Part shown: positions 7,275 to 16,430 of the stretch, in pieces
How the letters are laid out: each line of letters opens with the position of its first letter
Numbering within the stretch: the stretch's first letter is position 1
NCBI GenBank assembly: GCA_029979265.1
Contig: JAPOHW010000004.1
Span: 1 to 64,000, forward strand
DNA length: 64,000 nt
From: Actinomycetota bacterium
GTDB lineage: Bacteria; Actinomycetota; Acidimicrobiia; Acidimicrobiales; Aldehydirespiratoraceae
Direction of reading: 5' to 3'
The notes under the pieces: model-generated
The model's input: the letters and a program-made list of their open reading frames with translations, nothing else
The model's database searches: none
What the model was told of the DNA's origin: nothing
Position numbers and translations under genes: made by a program

Positions 7275-8291
7275 TCAGCGGACGAAACCGTCGGGGTGCA
7301 TCGATTGCCACGTCCAATGATCGCGAAGCATCGCAGCAAGATCTCGCTGCGAGCGCCAGCCGAGCACCTCTGCAGCGAGCGACGCATCAGCATAGATCTG
7401 CTCGATGTCGCCGGGCCGTCGATCGACGATCTCGTAGGCGATCGGCTCACCAACTGCTGCTTCGGCTGCAGCGATGACCTCGAGCACCGATGAGCCGATA
7501 CCGGTCCCAAGATTGATGGCCGTGCACGTCCCCCGCAAGGTTGTATCGAGGGCATCGAGCGCAGCGACATGTCCCTCGGCCAGATCGACCACATGGACAT
7601 AGTCACGAACACATGTGCCGTCCGGAGTCGCGTAATCACCTCCGAATACACCGATCTTGTCGAGACGGCCGACTGCGACCGCCATGACGACCGGCGCCAG
7701 GTTGTCGGGCACACCGTTGGGATCCTCACCGAGGGTGCCGCTCTCGTGAGCGCCAACCGGATTGAAATATCGGAGCAACGCCACATCGAGATCCTCGGCT
7801 GCGGCGGTGTTGCGCAGGATCTGTTCCGACATGACCTTGGTCCAGCCATACGGGCTCTCCGCCCGAATCGGTGCGCGTTCTGTCACCGGAATGACATCGG
7901 GCTGGCCGTAGACGGTACACGACGACGAAAACACCAGCTTTCGAACCCCATGTTTCACCATCGCGTCTGCCACACCGATCGTGGCGCCGAGATTGTTGTC
8001 GTAGTACTCGAGCGGAGCCGACACGCTCTGAGAAACCGACTTGTGCGCGGCGAAATGAATCACCTCGTCGATGTCGTATGCCTCGAACACCGCATCGAGC
8101 TGCGCGCGGTGGCGCAGATCGCCCTCCACGAACACGAGGTCAGGTGTGGTCAGCGCACGGATTGCGTCGACGGCCGCCGGCGAACTGTTGATGAAATTAT
8201 CGATCAGCACGACCTCGCGGCCAGCCTCATGGAGTGCCACCGCAGTGTGCGAGCCGATGTAGCCCGCTCCTCCGGTGACCAGCACCGCCAT
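7275..8291 (-). CDS. galE: UDP-glucose 4-epimerase
   Basis: This 338-residue extended short-chain dehydrogenase has the N-terminal NAD loop TGGAGYIGSH, catalytic Ser-Ser-Cys-Thr followed by Tyr-x3-Lys in SPYGWTKVMSE, and the GalE signature stretches LLRYFNPVGAHESG and CVRDYVHVVDLA. It interconverts UDP-glucose and UDP-galactose for glycan synthesis. The ATG at 8291 directly abuts the pyrophosphorylase stop (TGATG overlap), so the two genes are one operon; a longer upstream extension in the same frame lies inside the neighbour. Confidence 0.95.
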   Translation of the reverse strand: MAVLVTGGAGYIGSHTAVALHEAGREVVLIDNFINSSPAAVDAIRALTTPDLVFVEGDLRHRAQLDAVFEAYDIDEVIHFAAHKSVSQSVSAPLEYYDNNLGATIGVADAMVKHGVRKLVFSSSCTVYGQPDVIPVTERAPIRAESPYGWTKVMSEQILRNTAAAEDLDVALLRYFNPVGAHESGTLGEDPNGVPDNLAPVVMAVAVGRLDKIGVFGGDYATPDGTCVRDYVHVVDLAEGHVAALDALDTTLRGTCTAINLGTGIGSSVLEVIAAAEAAVGEPIAYEIVDRRPGDIEQIYADASLAAEVLGWRSQRDLAAMLRDHWTWQSMHPDGFVR

Positions 8292-9295
8292 CAGGTGCGC
8301 TCCGGAATCCGGATGCCGTCGAGGAGCACTCCGGACGGGACAACCTGCTCCTCGCCAAGCATGGTGAGACCGGTGAGCTTGGCGCCCGAGCCCACGATGG
8401 CACGCCGCCCGACGATCGATCCGTCGACCACGGCATTGTCTGCGACCCGCGCGCCGGGCGAGATGATCGAGTCGCGCACCACCGCACCCGCCCCGATCGT
8501 TGCGCCGGCCATCACCACCGAGTGATCGACCTGCGCTCCAGCTGCAATCGAGGCCGACTCGGCGATGGCCTCGCAGGCGGCGCCACGCACCCCGTCGATG
8601 AGGTCGAGTTGGATGTCGATGTAGGTCTGGGGGGTGCCCGCATCTGCCCAATAGGCATCACTGTGCACTGCCCACAGGCCACCCGCCGCAGCAACGGCAG
8701 GGAACGTCTCTCGCTCGATCGACACCTTGCGACCGGTTTCGATGCGCTGCAGGACCGCCGGCTCGAGCACATACGTACCCGCATTGACCCAGTTGGTCGG
8801 GGCGCGATCATGAGGAGGCTTCTCGACAAAACCGAGCACCCGCCCATCGTCGTCGGTGGGTACCACGCCGAAGCGCGACGGGTCATCGACAGGAGTAAGT
8901 GCGATCGTTCCTTCAGCACCGACCTCGTGATGACGGTTCCACACCTCGGTCACGTCGAGATCGGTGAACACATCACCGTTGACAACGATGAAGGTCTCGT
9001 CGATCCCGGCGATGTCGGCGGCAAATCGCACAGCCCCGGCCGTATCGAGCGGCTCCGGCTCTACTGCATACGTCAGAGCGACACCGGCACATTCGCCGCC
9101 GGGATAGGCATCTCGGAAGACGTCTTCCTTGTAGCCGAGCGACAAGACGACCTCGTCGACCCCGTGAGCACCTAGTCCGGCCACGACATGCTCGAGCATC
9201 GTCCGGTCCAGAACGGGCAGCATCTGCTTGGGCGTGGTGAGCGTGAGCGGATGCAAACGGGTTCCAAATCCGCCGACCAACACGACGGCCTTCAT
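8291..9295 (-). CDS. NDP-sugar pyrophosphorylase (mannose-1-phosphate guanylyltransferase / glucose-1-phosphate nucleotidyltransferase type)
   Basis: This 334-residue enzyme begins with the nucleotidyltransferase signature VGGFGTRLHPLT and PKQMLPV, contains the substrate site NAGTYVLEP, and ends in left-handed beta-helix hexapeptide repeats (about 245-334). It resembles actinobacterial ManC-like enzymes (Rv3264c type), which make GDP-mannose, but the base and sugar cannot be told from sequence alone. GDP-mannose would fit with the GDP-fucose synthase further along. It starts at ATG 9295 and overlaps galE by one base. Confidence 0.85.
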   Translation of the reverse strand: MKAVVLVGGFGTRLHPLTLTTPKQMLPVLDRTMLEHVVAGLGAHGVDEVVLSLGYKEDVFRDAYPGGECAGVALTYAVEPEPLDTAGAVRFAADIAGIDETFIVVNGDVFTDLDVTEVWNRHHEVGAEGTIALTPVDDPSRFGVVPTDDDGRVLGFVEKPPHDRAPTNWVNAGTYVLEPAVLQRIETGRKVSIERETFPAVAAAGGLWAVHSDAYWADAGTPQTYIDIQLDLIDGVRGAACEAIAESASIAAGAQVDHSVVMAGATIGAGAVVRDSIISPGARVADNAVVDGSIVGRRAIVGSGAKLTGLTMLGEEQVVPSGVLLDGIRIPERT

Positions 9296-9356
9296 CTCGC
9301 AGCCCTCCTGCGCGCACCGCTGCAACAGCGTGCCCACTCTGGGATCTGCGATTGGA

Positions 9357-10040
9357 TCACTCGCTCTCGGCGTCGAGCGGAACCGAGTCGGTGGAGATCT
9401 GTGAGCTCCCGGTGGACACGTCGAGTTGAGCCAGCGCCGCAGCACTCGGCGGCGGCGGGTTTTCGCCCACCGGCACCTTGGCGATCGAGAATGCTTCGCG
9501 ATCCTGCAGCAACTGGATGTCGTCGAAGTCGTCGTCGAACACCGACACGATCTCGACACCACCGTCGACCTGATAGCGGGCCACCTTGATGACGGCGGGC
9601 TCATCACCGCACCCATCGGCCGCAGAAAGGACCCCGGCCTCAGGGGTGGTAATGGCATCTCGGCTAACGGTCGCCCGCATGGCCTCGAAGAGCACACCGA
9701 GGGTGGCGTCCTCGCCCGTGGCCGAACTGTTGAATGGATGGATGTGCACCAGGCTGTCCTGGTGGCTGTGAATGCCGTCAGGATCAGCAGTGCCGAGGAA
9801 GAACGGCACTTCGGTGCCGCAGTCGTAGACCGTGTAGGCCGAGTGCCAGTGATCGCCGATGACCGGAGGCGAGGCGGGCGCCCGGTTCTCCCGAGCAAGG
9901 AACACCAATCCGATGCCGAGCACCACGACGAGCCCGACAACCAGAGGGAAGCCGAGTTCTCGCGACTCGGCAGCTCCACGTGACGAGGCAGCGGCCTTGG
10001 CCGCTCGCTGGACTTTCTTCGACGAGCTTGCTTTACCCAC
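9357..10040 (-). CDS. Conserved membrane-anchored protein with His-rich exterior domain, function unknown
   Basis: The 227-residue product has a basic N-terminus (GKASSSKKVQRAAKAA), one transmembrane helix (about 35-55, FPLVVGLVVVLGIGLVFLA) and an outside domain rich in His: GDHWHSAYTVYDCG, then GIHSHQDSLVHIHPF. The spacing of His residues and a Cys suggests metal binding, but no reaction can be named. A related conserved protein occurs in other actinobacteria as far as I recall. GTG 10040 is preferred over a longer frame because a TAGCGT element ends 8 bases upstream. It faces the same way as galE but has its own promoter. Confidence 0.7.
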   Translation of the reverse strand: MGKASSSKKVQRAAKAAASSRGAAESRELGFPLVVGLVVVLGIGLVFLARENRAPASPPVIGDHWHSAYTVYDCGTEVPFFLGTADPDGIHSHQDSLVHIHPFNSSATGEDATLGVLFEAMRATVSRDAITTPEAGVLSAADGCGDEPAVIKVARYQVDGGVEIVSVFDDDFDDIQLLQDREAFSIAKVPVGENPPPPSAAALAQLDVSTGSSQISTDSVPLDAESE

Positions 10041-10048
10041 GGCAGGAA

Positions 10049-10054
10049 ACGCTA
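10049..10054 (-). promoter_or_regulatory. Putative leaderless -10 element
   Basis: On the minus strand TAGCGT ends 8 bases before GTG 10040, with no ribosome binding site between. Confidence 0.45.
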
Positions 10055-10106
10055 GCGGCGCCAATCCCGCTTCGGTCGGTCAGTACCCAATCGTCATCGG
10101 GTGGCA

Positions 10107-11330
10107 TCACGCCAATTCGGCGAAAAGGCCCTGGTAGGTCAGCGCCACGGCTCTCGGAGAGGCCAAGCGTTCGACGAAGGCTCGCCCCCGCTCCCCCATG
10201 TCTCTGCGTTCGTCATCTGCAGTGATCAAGTCGTCAAGCGCTGACTCGAAGGCGTCGAGATCCTCCGGTGGGACCGACACGCCACATCTGTGCTCGTCAA
10301 GCACCCGGCTGACCTCGGTGCCCTGATCGATCGAGGCGAGCACGGGACGGCCGGCGGCGAGGATCGAGTAGAGCTTGGAGGGGACCGACGAGTGGGCCAA
10401 GCCCCTGCGCAGGGCGATCAGGTGAACATCAGCCGATGCCAGCACCTCCGGAAGCCGATCGGGTTCCTGAAAACCGACGAAGACGACCGACTCGAGATCA
10501 CGAGCCGAGCGTTCGAGCCGAACCCGTTCCGAGCCGTCCCCATTGATCACGAACAACACATCGCTGCGATCGGCCCATCTCCTTGCCGTGTCGAGCACCA
10601 ACTCGAGCGGCTGGGACAGCCCGATGTTTCCTGCATACATCACGACCGTGCGGTCGCCGGCGCCGATCTCGTGCCGATAGGGCGTTTCGCCCGAGAGCGG
10701 ACGAATGCGTTCGGTGTCGACGAAATTCGGGATGACGCGAACCTTGGCGGGATCCTGGCGGCCGATCTTTGCCACAACGTTGTCACGGAGGTCGCTCGAC
10801 AACACGGTGACGGCGTCGGCCCGCCGATACGTGAACGATTCGAGCGCTCGTAACACCCGAATGATGCGGGGTGACGAGATCGCACCCACGTCGATCGCGA
10901 CATCGGGAAAGATGTCTTGCACGTTGAACACGCAGGCTGCCCGCCGCAGTCGAGCGATGAGCCAGCCCGGGAGGCCAAGGGTGAGGGGCGGGGACATCGT
11001 GAATACGACATCGGGTCGACCCCGCTGCAACAGCGCCGCAAAAAACGCGAGCGCCGTAAACCCCGCGAACCCCATCGCTCGGGCAAGCACATTCGTCTTG
11101 TCGGTCGGGAAGGGATGGAGCCGGGTGACAGAACCCCAATCGGTCCGCTCGCGCCGCCACAGCCGCCCACGCCAACCCTCGTCGATCCGATGGTGTTCGT
11201 ACCAGGGCAACGATGTCACGATGTGCAGCTCGTGGCCGAGGTCGATCAAGTGCTCGGCGATCGCGGTCATCACCACGCCCGTGGGCGCCGTGTCCGGCTC
11301 GTAGTGCGGACAGATCACGAGAATCCGCAC
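10107..11330 (-). CDS. Glycosyltransferase family 4 protein, WcaI-like
   Basis: This 407-residue GT-B fold enzyme starts RILVICPHYEPDTAPTG and contains the acceptor-side segment FNVQDIFPDVAIDVG, the donor-side VVMYAGNIGLSQ and the C-terminal SVPSKLYSILAAGRPVLAS typical of WcaI/WbuB-like transferases, which add a sugar to lipid-linked intermediates on the cytoplasmic face. The expected first Glu of the E-x7-E motif is replaced here, as is common in this subgroup. The GTG start immediately follows the epimerase stop, so the gene is the last of a four-gene minus-strand operon (11331-14487 upstream). Confidence 0.87.
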   Translation of the reverse strand: MRILVICPHYEPDTAPTGVVMTAIAEHLIDLGHELHIVTSLPWYEHHRIDEGWRGRLWRRERTDWGSVTRLHPFPTDKTNVLARAMGFAGFTALAFFAALLQRGRPDVVFTMSPPLTLGLPGWLIARLRRAACVFNVQDIFPDVAIDVGAISSPRIIRVLRALESFTYRRADAVTVLSSDLRDNVVAKIGRQDPAKVRVIPNFVDTERIRPLSGETPYRHEIGAGDRTVVMYAGNIGLSQPLELVLDTARRWADRSDVLFVINGDGSERVRLERSARDLESVVFVGFQEPDRLPEVLASADVHLIALRRGLAHSSVPSKLYSILAAGRPVLASIDQGTEVSRVLDEHRCGVSVPPEDLDAFESALDDLITADDERRDMGERGRAFVERLASPRAVALTYQGLFAELA

Positions 11331-12296
11331 TCAGCGACCCTCCTGCTCGTCGAGCCACCGCATGGTTGCCGTCACCGCCGCCGCAAGATCGATGCGCTCG
11401 GGACCGAATCGACGGGTGACGAGTTCGTCGATCTCCGTCATATCGAATCGAGATGAGGTGAGCATGTTGCGCAGTCGAAACGACGTCAACGCCGGTGCTT
11501 CCATCAGCCCGAGCCGTTTGGCAACATCGCCGCCCAACCCGACCAGTCGCAGCAGAGGGACCGGCACTGTTCGCAGCTGCCGTCCGCTTGCCTGCGCAAC
11601 CTGATCCGCGAATGCCCGCACCGAGTACTCGTGCGGATCGGACAGATAGTGCGTCGAGCTGGGCGCCGCTTCACCGGCTGCCGACACCAGTTGGCGTACG
11701 ACGTTGTCGACGAAACCGAACGCTTTGACGACATCGTGTCGACCCGGGTGGACATAGCGGCCGGCTCGAACCGAGTCGAAGAAGTCACGGTACGGCGCGG
11801 CGAACCATGGTCCCCAGATCGAGGTTGGTCGACAGATCACCCAGTCGAGCGCAGAGGCCCGTACGACCTGCTCGGCGACAACCTTGCTCTCACCGTACGG
11901 GGTGTCGGGCCGATAGTCGGTCGGGTGCTCGGGCTCGTATCCGTTCCGGCAGACGAGCATGCTCGAGACCATGACGAGCCGCCCGGTGAACTGTGCTGCC
12001 TCCAAGGAATCGACGAGGTTGCGGGTGCCGTCGACGTTGACCCGATAGGCGCCGACCGTTATGCCCTGCAGGTCGGTTCGAGCAGCCAAGTGGTAGACGA
12101 CGTCCGGCGCGAAACGAGCGATCACGCCATCCAACGCTGCACGGTCGAGCACGTCCAGCGTTTCGAAGTCGACGGCGTGGGCCGGGTCCTGCGGCGGTCG
12201 AACGTCGAGGCTGATCACCGGGTCCGACTGCAGGCGCAGCAGTCCGACGAGATTGGTGCCGATGAAGCCGGAGCCTCCGGTGACCAGCGTCGTCAT
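11331..12296 (-). CDS. NAD-dependent sugar epimerase/dehydratase
   Basis: This 321-residue extended SDR has TLVTGGSGFIGTNLVG at the N-terminus and the catalytic Y-x3-K in TPYGESKVVAEQ. It belongs to the WcaG-like NAD-dependent epimerase/dehydratase family acting on nucleotide sugars; the exact substrate is not evident. Start ATG 12296 overlaps the upstream glycosyltransferase stop (ATGA), and its stop abuts the next GTG, so it is translationally linked to two glycosyltransferases, probably supplying or modifying their donor sugar. Confidence 0.82.
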   Translation of the reverse strand: MTTLVTGGSGFIGTNLVGLLRLQSDPVISLDVRPPQDPAHAVDFETLDVLDRAALDGVIARFAPDVVYHLAARTDLQGITVGAYRVNVDGTRNLVDSLEAAQFTGRLVMVSSMLVCRNGYEPEHPTDYRPDTPYGESKVVAEQVVRASALDWVICRPTSIWGPWFAAPYRDFFDSVRAGRYVHPGRHDVVKAFGFVDNVVRQLVSAAGEAAPSSTHYLSDPHEYSVRAFADQVAQASGRQLRTVPVPLLRLVGLGGDVAKRLGLMEAPALTSFRLRNMLTSSRFDMTEIDELVTRRFGPERIDLAAAVTATMRWLDEQEGR

Positions 12297-13390
12297 TGGA
12301 CTGCCTCGAACATGATTGCCGCCGTCTCGTCAGCAGCTCGATCCCACGAGAACCGTTCGACGTTTCGATGCCCAGCGACGCGAAGTGCTTCGGCCACATC
12401 GTGCTCCGAGAGCACCATCGAAATACTTGTGGCATAGCTGGCGGCGTCGGCCACCGGTGGATAGTGCGCGCCGAACCCCGCCACCTCGGGCAGTGCTCCC
12501 CCCTGACTGCAGATGACCGGTACCCCGAGCATCTGTGCTTCGAGCACCGGTAGGCCGAATCCTTCGTAGGCCGACGCCGTGGCATAGACGGCAGCATTGC
12601 GGTAGAGGCCGGCCAACTCGGCTTCCTCGAGCTGCTCGAACCGGACGACCCACGCTTCCTTTCCCTCGATCGCAGCCGCCAGCAACCTGCGTGGGTCGGT
12701 TCCGACGATGACCAGCCGCAGATCGTGGCCCGCTGCACGCAGCCGTTCGACCGCTCCAATCACGATGTGCAGCCGTTTGTTGGCCGTTGCGGCCGCGACG
12801 GCGAGGACATACGGCGACTCCACCTCAGGAACGACCGCCTCGACCGATGCAAGGGAGGTTCGAACCCCATGGAGGACGACACGAACCCCCGTTGTTCGGT
12901 CGTTCCCCAACTCGGCTGCGAGGTCGGCAGCCGTGTTCGCCGCGCCGACCACGACCCGTCGAGCTCGGCGAACCGTGGCGGGTACCAACCACCGGAAGTA
13001 GTGCCGCCGCATCCCGGAGACGGCGTCGGGTGCGTGCCGGTAGTAGAGATCGTGAATCGTGGCGACATGCGGTACCCGCGCCGCAAACGGGACGACATAC
13101 CCGGTCGACCAGAGAACGTCGAGGTCATATCTCGACGCCCGAACGGCGAACATCGTCTGCTCGTACGCCACCCGAGCGAGAGCCGACGCAAACCGAGGTG
13201 TCGGCACAACCTCGACTCGGGCGCGCAGATCCGCAGGCACCCAGCCGCCCTGCGCAAAGACCACCAGTTCGAGGTCGTCTCGCTGCGCGAACCGGCGGAG
13301 AAGCTCCCAGGTGTAGGTACCGGTGCCGCTCATCTCCTCCGGACGGAGGAACAGGACGTTCACGCCGATCCGTAGACGCGCTGTGCTCAT
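12293..13390 (-). CDS. Glycosyltransferase family 4 protein
   Basis: This 365-residue GT-B enzyme starts at ATG 13390 (overlapping the upstream gene's stop as ATGA) and reads RLRIGVNVLFLRPEEMSGTGTYTWELLRRF, a classic family 4 opening with a glycine-rich acceptor loop. The donor site carries AYEGFGLPVLEAQMLGVPVI, the E-x7-E motif of retaining transferases. HDLYYRHAPDAVSG resembles mannosyltransferases of the mannosyl-A type, but specificity is not determined. It is part of the operon 10107-14487. Confidence 0.88.
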   Translation of the reverse strand: MSTARLRIGVNVLFLRPEEMSGTGTYTWELLRRFAQRDDLELVVFAQGGWVPADLRARVEVVPTPRFASALARVAYEQTMFAVRASRYDLDVLWSTGYVVPFAARVPHVATIHDLYYRHAPDAVSGMRRHYFRWLVPATVRRARRVVVGAANTAADLAAELGNDRTTGVRVVLHGVRTSLASVEAVVPEVESPYVLAVAAATANKRLHIVIGAVERLRAAGHDLRLVIVGTDPRRLLAAAIEGKEAWVVRFEQLEEAELAGLYRNAAVYATASAYEGFGLPVLEAQMLGVPVICSQGGALPEVAGFGAHYPPVADAASYATSISMVLSEHDVAEALRVAGHRNVERFSWDRAADETAAIMFEAVQ

Positions 13391-14487
13391 GCGACTGCTT
13401 CCCGGTACACGTCGGCGAGTAGCAATCCGGTGCGCTCCCACGTGAATGCGCCGGCCCGTTCTCGGGCCGCTGCACCGAGACGCGTGCGTTTCGGTTCGTC
13501 GTCGAGCAACGACACCAAGGCGTCCGCCAAGGCCTCGACATCACCGGGGATGACCGTCACCCCCGTATCGCCGATGACCTCTTCGGTCGCCGTTCCCGTA
13601 CTGGTCACAACCGCCGCACCCTGCGCCATCGCCTCAAGGACCGGCATACCGAAACCCTCGGCATGACTGGGCAAGGCGAACACGGTGGCAAGGTCGTACA
13701 GCGGCGCAAGATCGGCATCGGGAACGAAGCCGAGTTGAACAACTCGATCCGACACGGGAAGGTCGACGTCACCCCAGCCAGCCGGCCCGACCACCACGAG
13801 CGGCACGCCGGGAACCGCCCGATGGGCGGCCAACAATCCGTCGAGGTTCTTGCGGGGCTCGAGCGTGCCGACCCACAAAATGAAGCTCGTCGGAAGCGAG
13901 TAACGGTTCCGCACTCGGGCCCGGTCCGTATCGGTCACGGGGGTCGGGCGACATCCCCAGGGGACGAGACGGATCCGCTCGGCGTCGATGCCTGCGGCAA
14001 CACACTCCGCCCTGGTGGCGGCAGAGGGAACAACCACCAGAGTTGCCTCGTCGCGGGCCAACTCGAATCCCCGTCGCGCAAGGCGGACACCGCGTGTCGT
14101 CGAGTGGTCCGGCCGGTCGAGAAAAGCGAGGTCGTGGACCGTGGCGACGAGTTCGGCACCGCTCGGGGGAGGAATCACTGCGCTGGTTGCATGCACGACG
14201 TCGACGGGCCCGGTCCAACGCCTCACGCCGGGCCGCCGACTACGGTGCCAACACTCGTAGAGGACCGGCCGCGGAAGGGGAATCGCCGAGGTCGGGATGA
14301 CTGGCGCGAGGCCCTCGACCGGCGCAGTTCGGTGCCATGCATGGACCCCGACAAGCTCGATGTCGGGGTCGGTTGCGACGGCCCGAAGACTGTGATGTGT
14401 GGCGTTCGCGACACCCCCTGGCACACGGTGCCAGGCGGATTCGACGGTCGCAGCGACGCGGAGACTCACGAAACAGGATTGTGTCAT
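13387..14487 (-). CDS. Glycosyltransferase family 4 protein, first gene of the operon
   Basis: The 366-residue protein has the family 4 features VPGGVANATHHSLRAV, VATVHDLAFLDRPD, LWVGTLEPRKNLDGLLAA and the donor motif HAEGFGMPVLEAMAQGAAVV. It transfers an activated sugar in the cytoplasm during glycan assembly. Two starts are possible: ATG 14487, or GTG 14469, which removes six residues, begins right at the first beta strand and has CACAAT (a 5/6 match to TACAAT) 8 bases upstream. The divergent GDP-fucose synthase gene begins within a few bases. It is translationally coupled to the next gene. Confidence 0.86.
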   Translation of the reverse strand: MTQSCFVSLRVAATVESAWHRVPGGVANATHHSLRAVATDPDIELVGVHAWHRTAPVEGLAPVIPTSAIPLPRPVLYECWHRSRRPGVRRWTGPVDVVHATSAVIPPPSGAELVATVHDLAFLDRPDHSTTRGVRLARRGFELARDEATLVVVPSAATRAECVAAGIDAERIRLVPWGCRPTPVTDTDRARVRNRYSLPTSFILWVGTLEPRKNLDGLLAAHRAVPGVPLVVVGPAGWGDVDLPVSDRVVQLGFVPDADLAPLYDLATVFALPSHAEGFGMPVLEAMAQGAAVVTSTGTATEEVIGDTGVTVIPGDVEALADALVSLLDDEPKRTRLGAAARERAGAFTWERTGLLLADVYREAVA

Positions 14488-14494
14488 GAGCGAC

Positions 14495-14500
14495 TACGAT
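14495..14500 (+). promoter_or_regulatory. Putative leaderless -10 element for the GDP-fucose synthase gene
   Basis: TACGAT ends 9 bases before ATG 14510, which favours that codon over the earlier in-frame ATG at 14486. Confidence 0.4.
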
Positions 14501-14509
14501 CTCCTCCTC

Positions 14510-15472
14510 ATGGGGACCGGCTTCGAAACAAAGCGCATCTTCATCACCGGTGGTACCGGGTTTCTCGGCAGCGCAGTGCAGACGGCACTCAGGGACCGGG
14601 GTGTGACCGACATCTGCTCCCCGTCGAGTGCCGACGTCGACTTTCGCGACCCGACCGCAGCACGGACCGCAATCGAAGCGAACGAACCCGACATCGTCAT
14701 CCATCTCGCGGCGCGGGTCGGCGGTATCGGCGCCAATATGGCTGCGCCGGCCACCCTGTATCTGGAAAATCTTGTGCTCGGCACGAATGTCATCGAGGCT
14801 GCCCGTCACGCCGGCGTCGAAAAGACACTGGTGGTCGGCACGATCTGCTCGTATCCGAAGCACACCCCGGTGCCGTTCCAGGAATCCTCGCTGTGGACCG
14901 GTTACCCCGAGGAGACCAACGCTCCCTACGGCATCGCGAAACTCGCCCAACTCGTGCACCTGCAGGCGAATCGAGCGCAATACGGCCAGAACGGTGTGTA
15001 CGTGATGCCGACCAACCTCTATGGCCCTGGCGACAAGTTCCATCCCGATGTCAGTCACGTCATCCCTGCGCTCATCCGGAAGTGTGTCATCGCCCGCGAC
15101 TCCGGAGCCGAGCAGATCGAGGTGTGGGGTACGGGCGGTGCGAGCCGGGAGTTCCTCTACGTGGACGACGCTGCGACGGGAATCGTGCTTGCAGCCGAAC
15201 ACTACGACGGTGCCGACCCCGTCAACCTCGGTGCCACGCACGAGACCCTGATCAAGGAACTCGTGGAGTTGATCGCCGAGGAGACCGGCTTCGGTGGCCG
15301 GATCGTGTGGGACGAGACCAAGCCTGACGGTCAACCCCGGCGCAGTGTCGATGCCTCTCGCGCCCGTGAGTTGTTCGGCTTCGAAGCACGAGTCGGCTTG
15401 CGCGACGGGCTTCGGCGAACGATCGAGTGGTTCGAGGCCAACCGCGAGATGGCAGAAGCCCGCCGGAACTGA
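14510..15472 (+). CDS. fcl: GDP-L-fucose synthase
   Basis: The protein (320 residues from ATG 14510) is an SDR-type epimerase/reductase converting GDP-4-keto-6-deoxymannose to GDP-L-fucose. Hallmarks are FITGGTGFLGSAV, HLAARVGGIGANM, GTICSYPKHTPVPFQE, the catalytic NAPYGIAKLA and NLYGPGDKFHPDVSHVIPAL. An in-frame ATG at 14486 would add eight residues and would overlap the start codon of the divergent glycosyltransferase; the TACGAT element and family N-termini favour 14510. The partner dehydratase gene (gmd) is not in the window. It is convergent with the UDP-xylose synthase gene. Confidence 0.9.
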   Translation: MGTGFETKRIFITGGTGFLGSAVQTALRDRGVTDICSPSSADVDFRDPTAARTAIEANEPDIVIHLAARVGGIGANMAAPATLYLENLVLGTNVIEAARHAGVEKTLVVGTICSYPKHTPVPFQESSLWTGYPEETNAPYGIAKLAQLVHLQANRAQYGQNGVYVMPTNLYGPGDKFHPDVSHVIPALIRKCVIARDSGAEQIEVWGTGGASREFLYVDDAATGIVLAAEHYDGADPVNLGATHETLIKELVELIAEETGFGGRIVWDETKPDGQPRRSVDASRARELFGFEARVGLRDGLRRTIEWFEANREMAEARRN

Positions 15473-15497
15473 TCGACCGCCTCAGCGTTCGGGCGTC

Positions 15498-16430
15498 TCA
15501 GCTGGCGCTGCGAAAGTACTCGACCGTCTTCTCGATCCCGGTTCGCAGATCGACGTGCGGTTCCCACCCGAGAATCTGGCGTGCCCGTGTGATGTCGGGC
15601 TTGCGCTGAGTCGGATCATCGGTCGGGAGGGGATGGTGCTCGATGGTGGACGACGAGCCGGTCACGTCGAGCACGAGTTCGGCGAGTTCGAGAATCGTGA
15701 ACTCGTTTGGATTGCCAAGATTGACGGGATCGTGTTCACCGGAGTCGAGCAGGGCGACCAGACCTCGAATCTCGTCGTCGACGAAACAAAAACTTCGAGT
15801 CTGGCTCCCGTCGCCGTACACAGTCAGTGACTCACCCCTGAGCGCCTGGACGACGAAATTCGAGATGACGCGTCCGTCGTCGGGGCGCATGCGCGGCCCA
15901 TAGGTGTTGAAGATACGGACGATGCGAGTGTCGACACCGTGTGCTCGGTGATAGGCCATCGTCATCGCCTCGGAGAAGCGCTTCGCCTCGTCGTACACCC
16001 CACGCGGGCCGACCGGATTCACGTTGCCCCAGTAGTCCTCGGGCTGGGGGTGGACCAGCGGATCTCCGTACACCTCCGAGGTCGATGCGATCAGGTAGGT
16101 CGCACCCTTGGCTTTCGCCAGGCCCAGCGTGTTGTGGGTGCCGAGCGAACCCACCTTGAGCGTCTGGATCGGCATCTCGAGATAATCGATGGGCGATGCC
16201 GGACTGGCGAAGTGCAGCACTGCGTCCACGTCTCCTGCGACCCAGACGAAATTCGACACATCCTGCTCGACGAAGGTGAACCCGGGCGTTCCGAAAAGAT
16301 GCTCGATGTTGGTGCGGGCACCGGTGATCAAGTTGTCGATCGCCAGGACGTGATCACCGCGGGCCAGCAGGGCATCAGCGAGATGCGAACCGAGGAATCC
16401 TGCGCCACCGGTGATGACGACCCGCGCCAT
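15498..16430 (-). CDS. UDP-glucuronate decarboxylase (UDP-xylose synthase)
   Basis: This 310-residue SDR has [36 protein letters not shown], the catalytic [12 protein letters not shown] and [20 protein letters not shown], all typical of UXS enzymes that decarboxylate UDP-glucuronate to UDP-xylose. The upstream gene, overlapping it by one base (TGATG), makes UDP-glucuronate, so substrate and product are made by adjacent coupled genes. Confidence 0.92.
   Translation of the reverse strand: MARVVITGGAGFLGSHLADALLARGDHVLAIDNLITGARTNIEHLFGTPGFTFVEQDVSNFVWVAGDVDAVLHFASPASPIDYLEMPIQTLKVGSLGTHNTLGLAKAKGATYLIASTSEVYGDPLVHPQPEDYWGNVNPVGPRGVYDEAKRFSEAMTMAYHRAHGVDTRIVRIFNTYGPRMRPDDGRVISNFVVQALRGESLTVYGDGSQTRSFCFVDDEIRGLVALLDSGEHDPVNLGNPNEFTILELAELVLDVTGSSSTIEHHPLPTDDPTQRKPDITRARQILGWEPHVDLRTGIEKTVEYFRSAS

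Noticed and set aside
14485-14488. Overlapping start codons of two divergent genes (CATG)
   Set aside because: Tempting, but the plus-strand start at 14510 is better supported by a TACGAT element and family N-termini, and the minus-strand gene may start at 14469.
13663-15327. A 554-codon plus-strand frame spanning a glycosyltransferase and fcl
   Set aside because: It runs antisense to one confident gene and out of frame through another; no motif was recognised.
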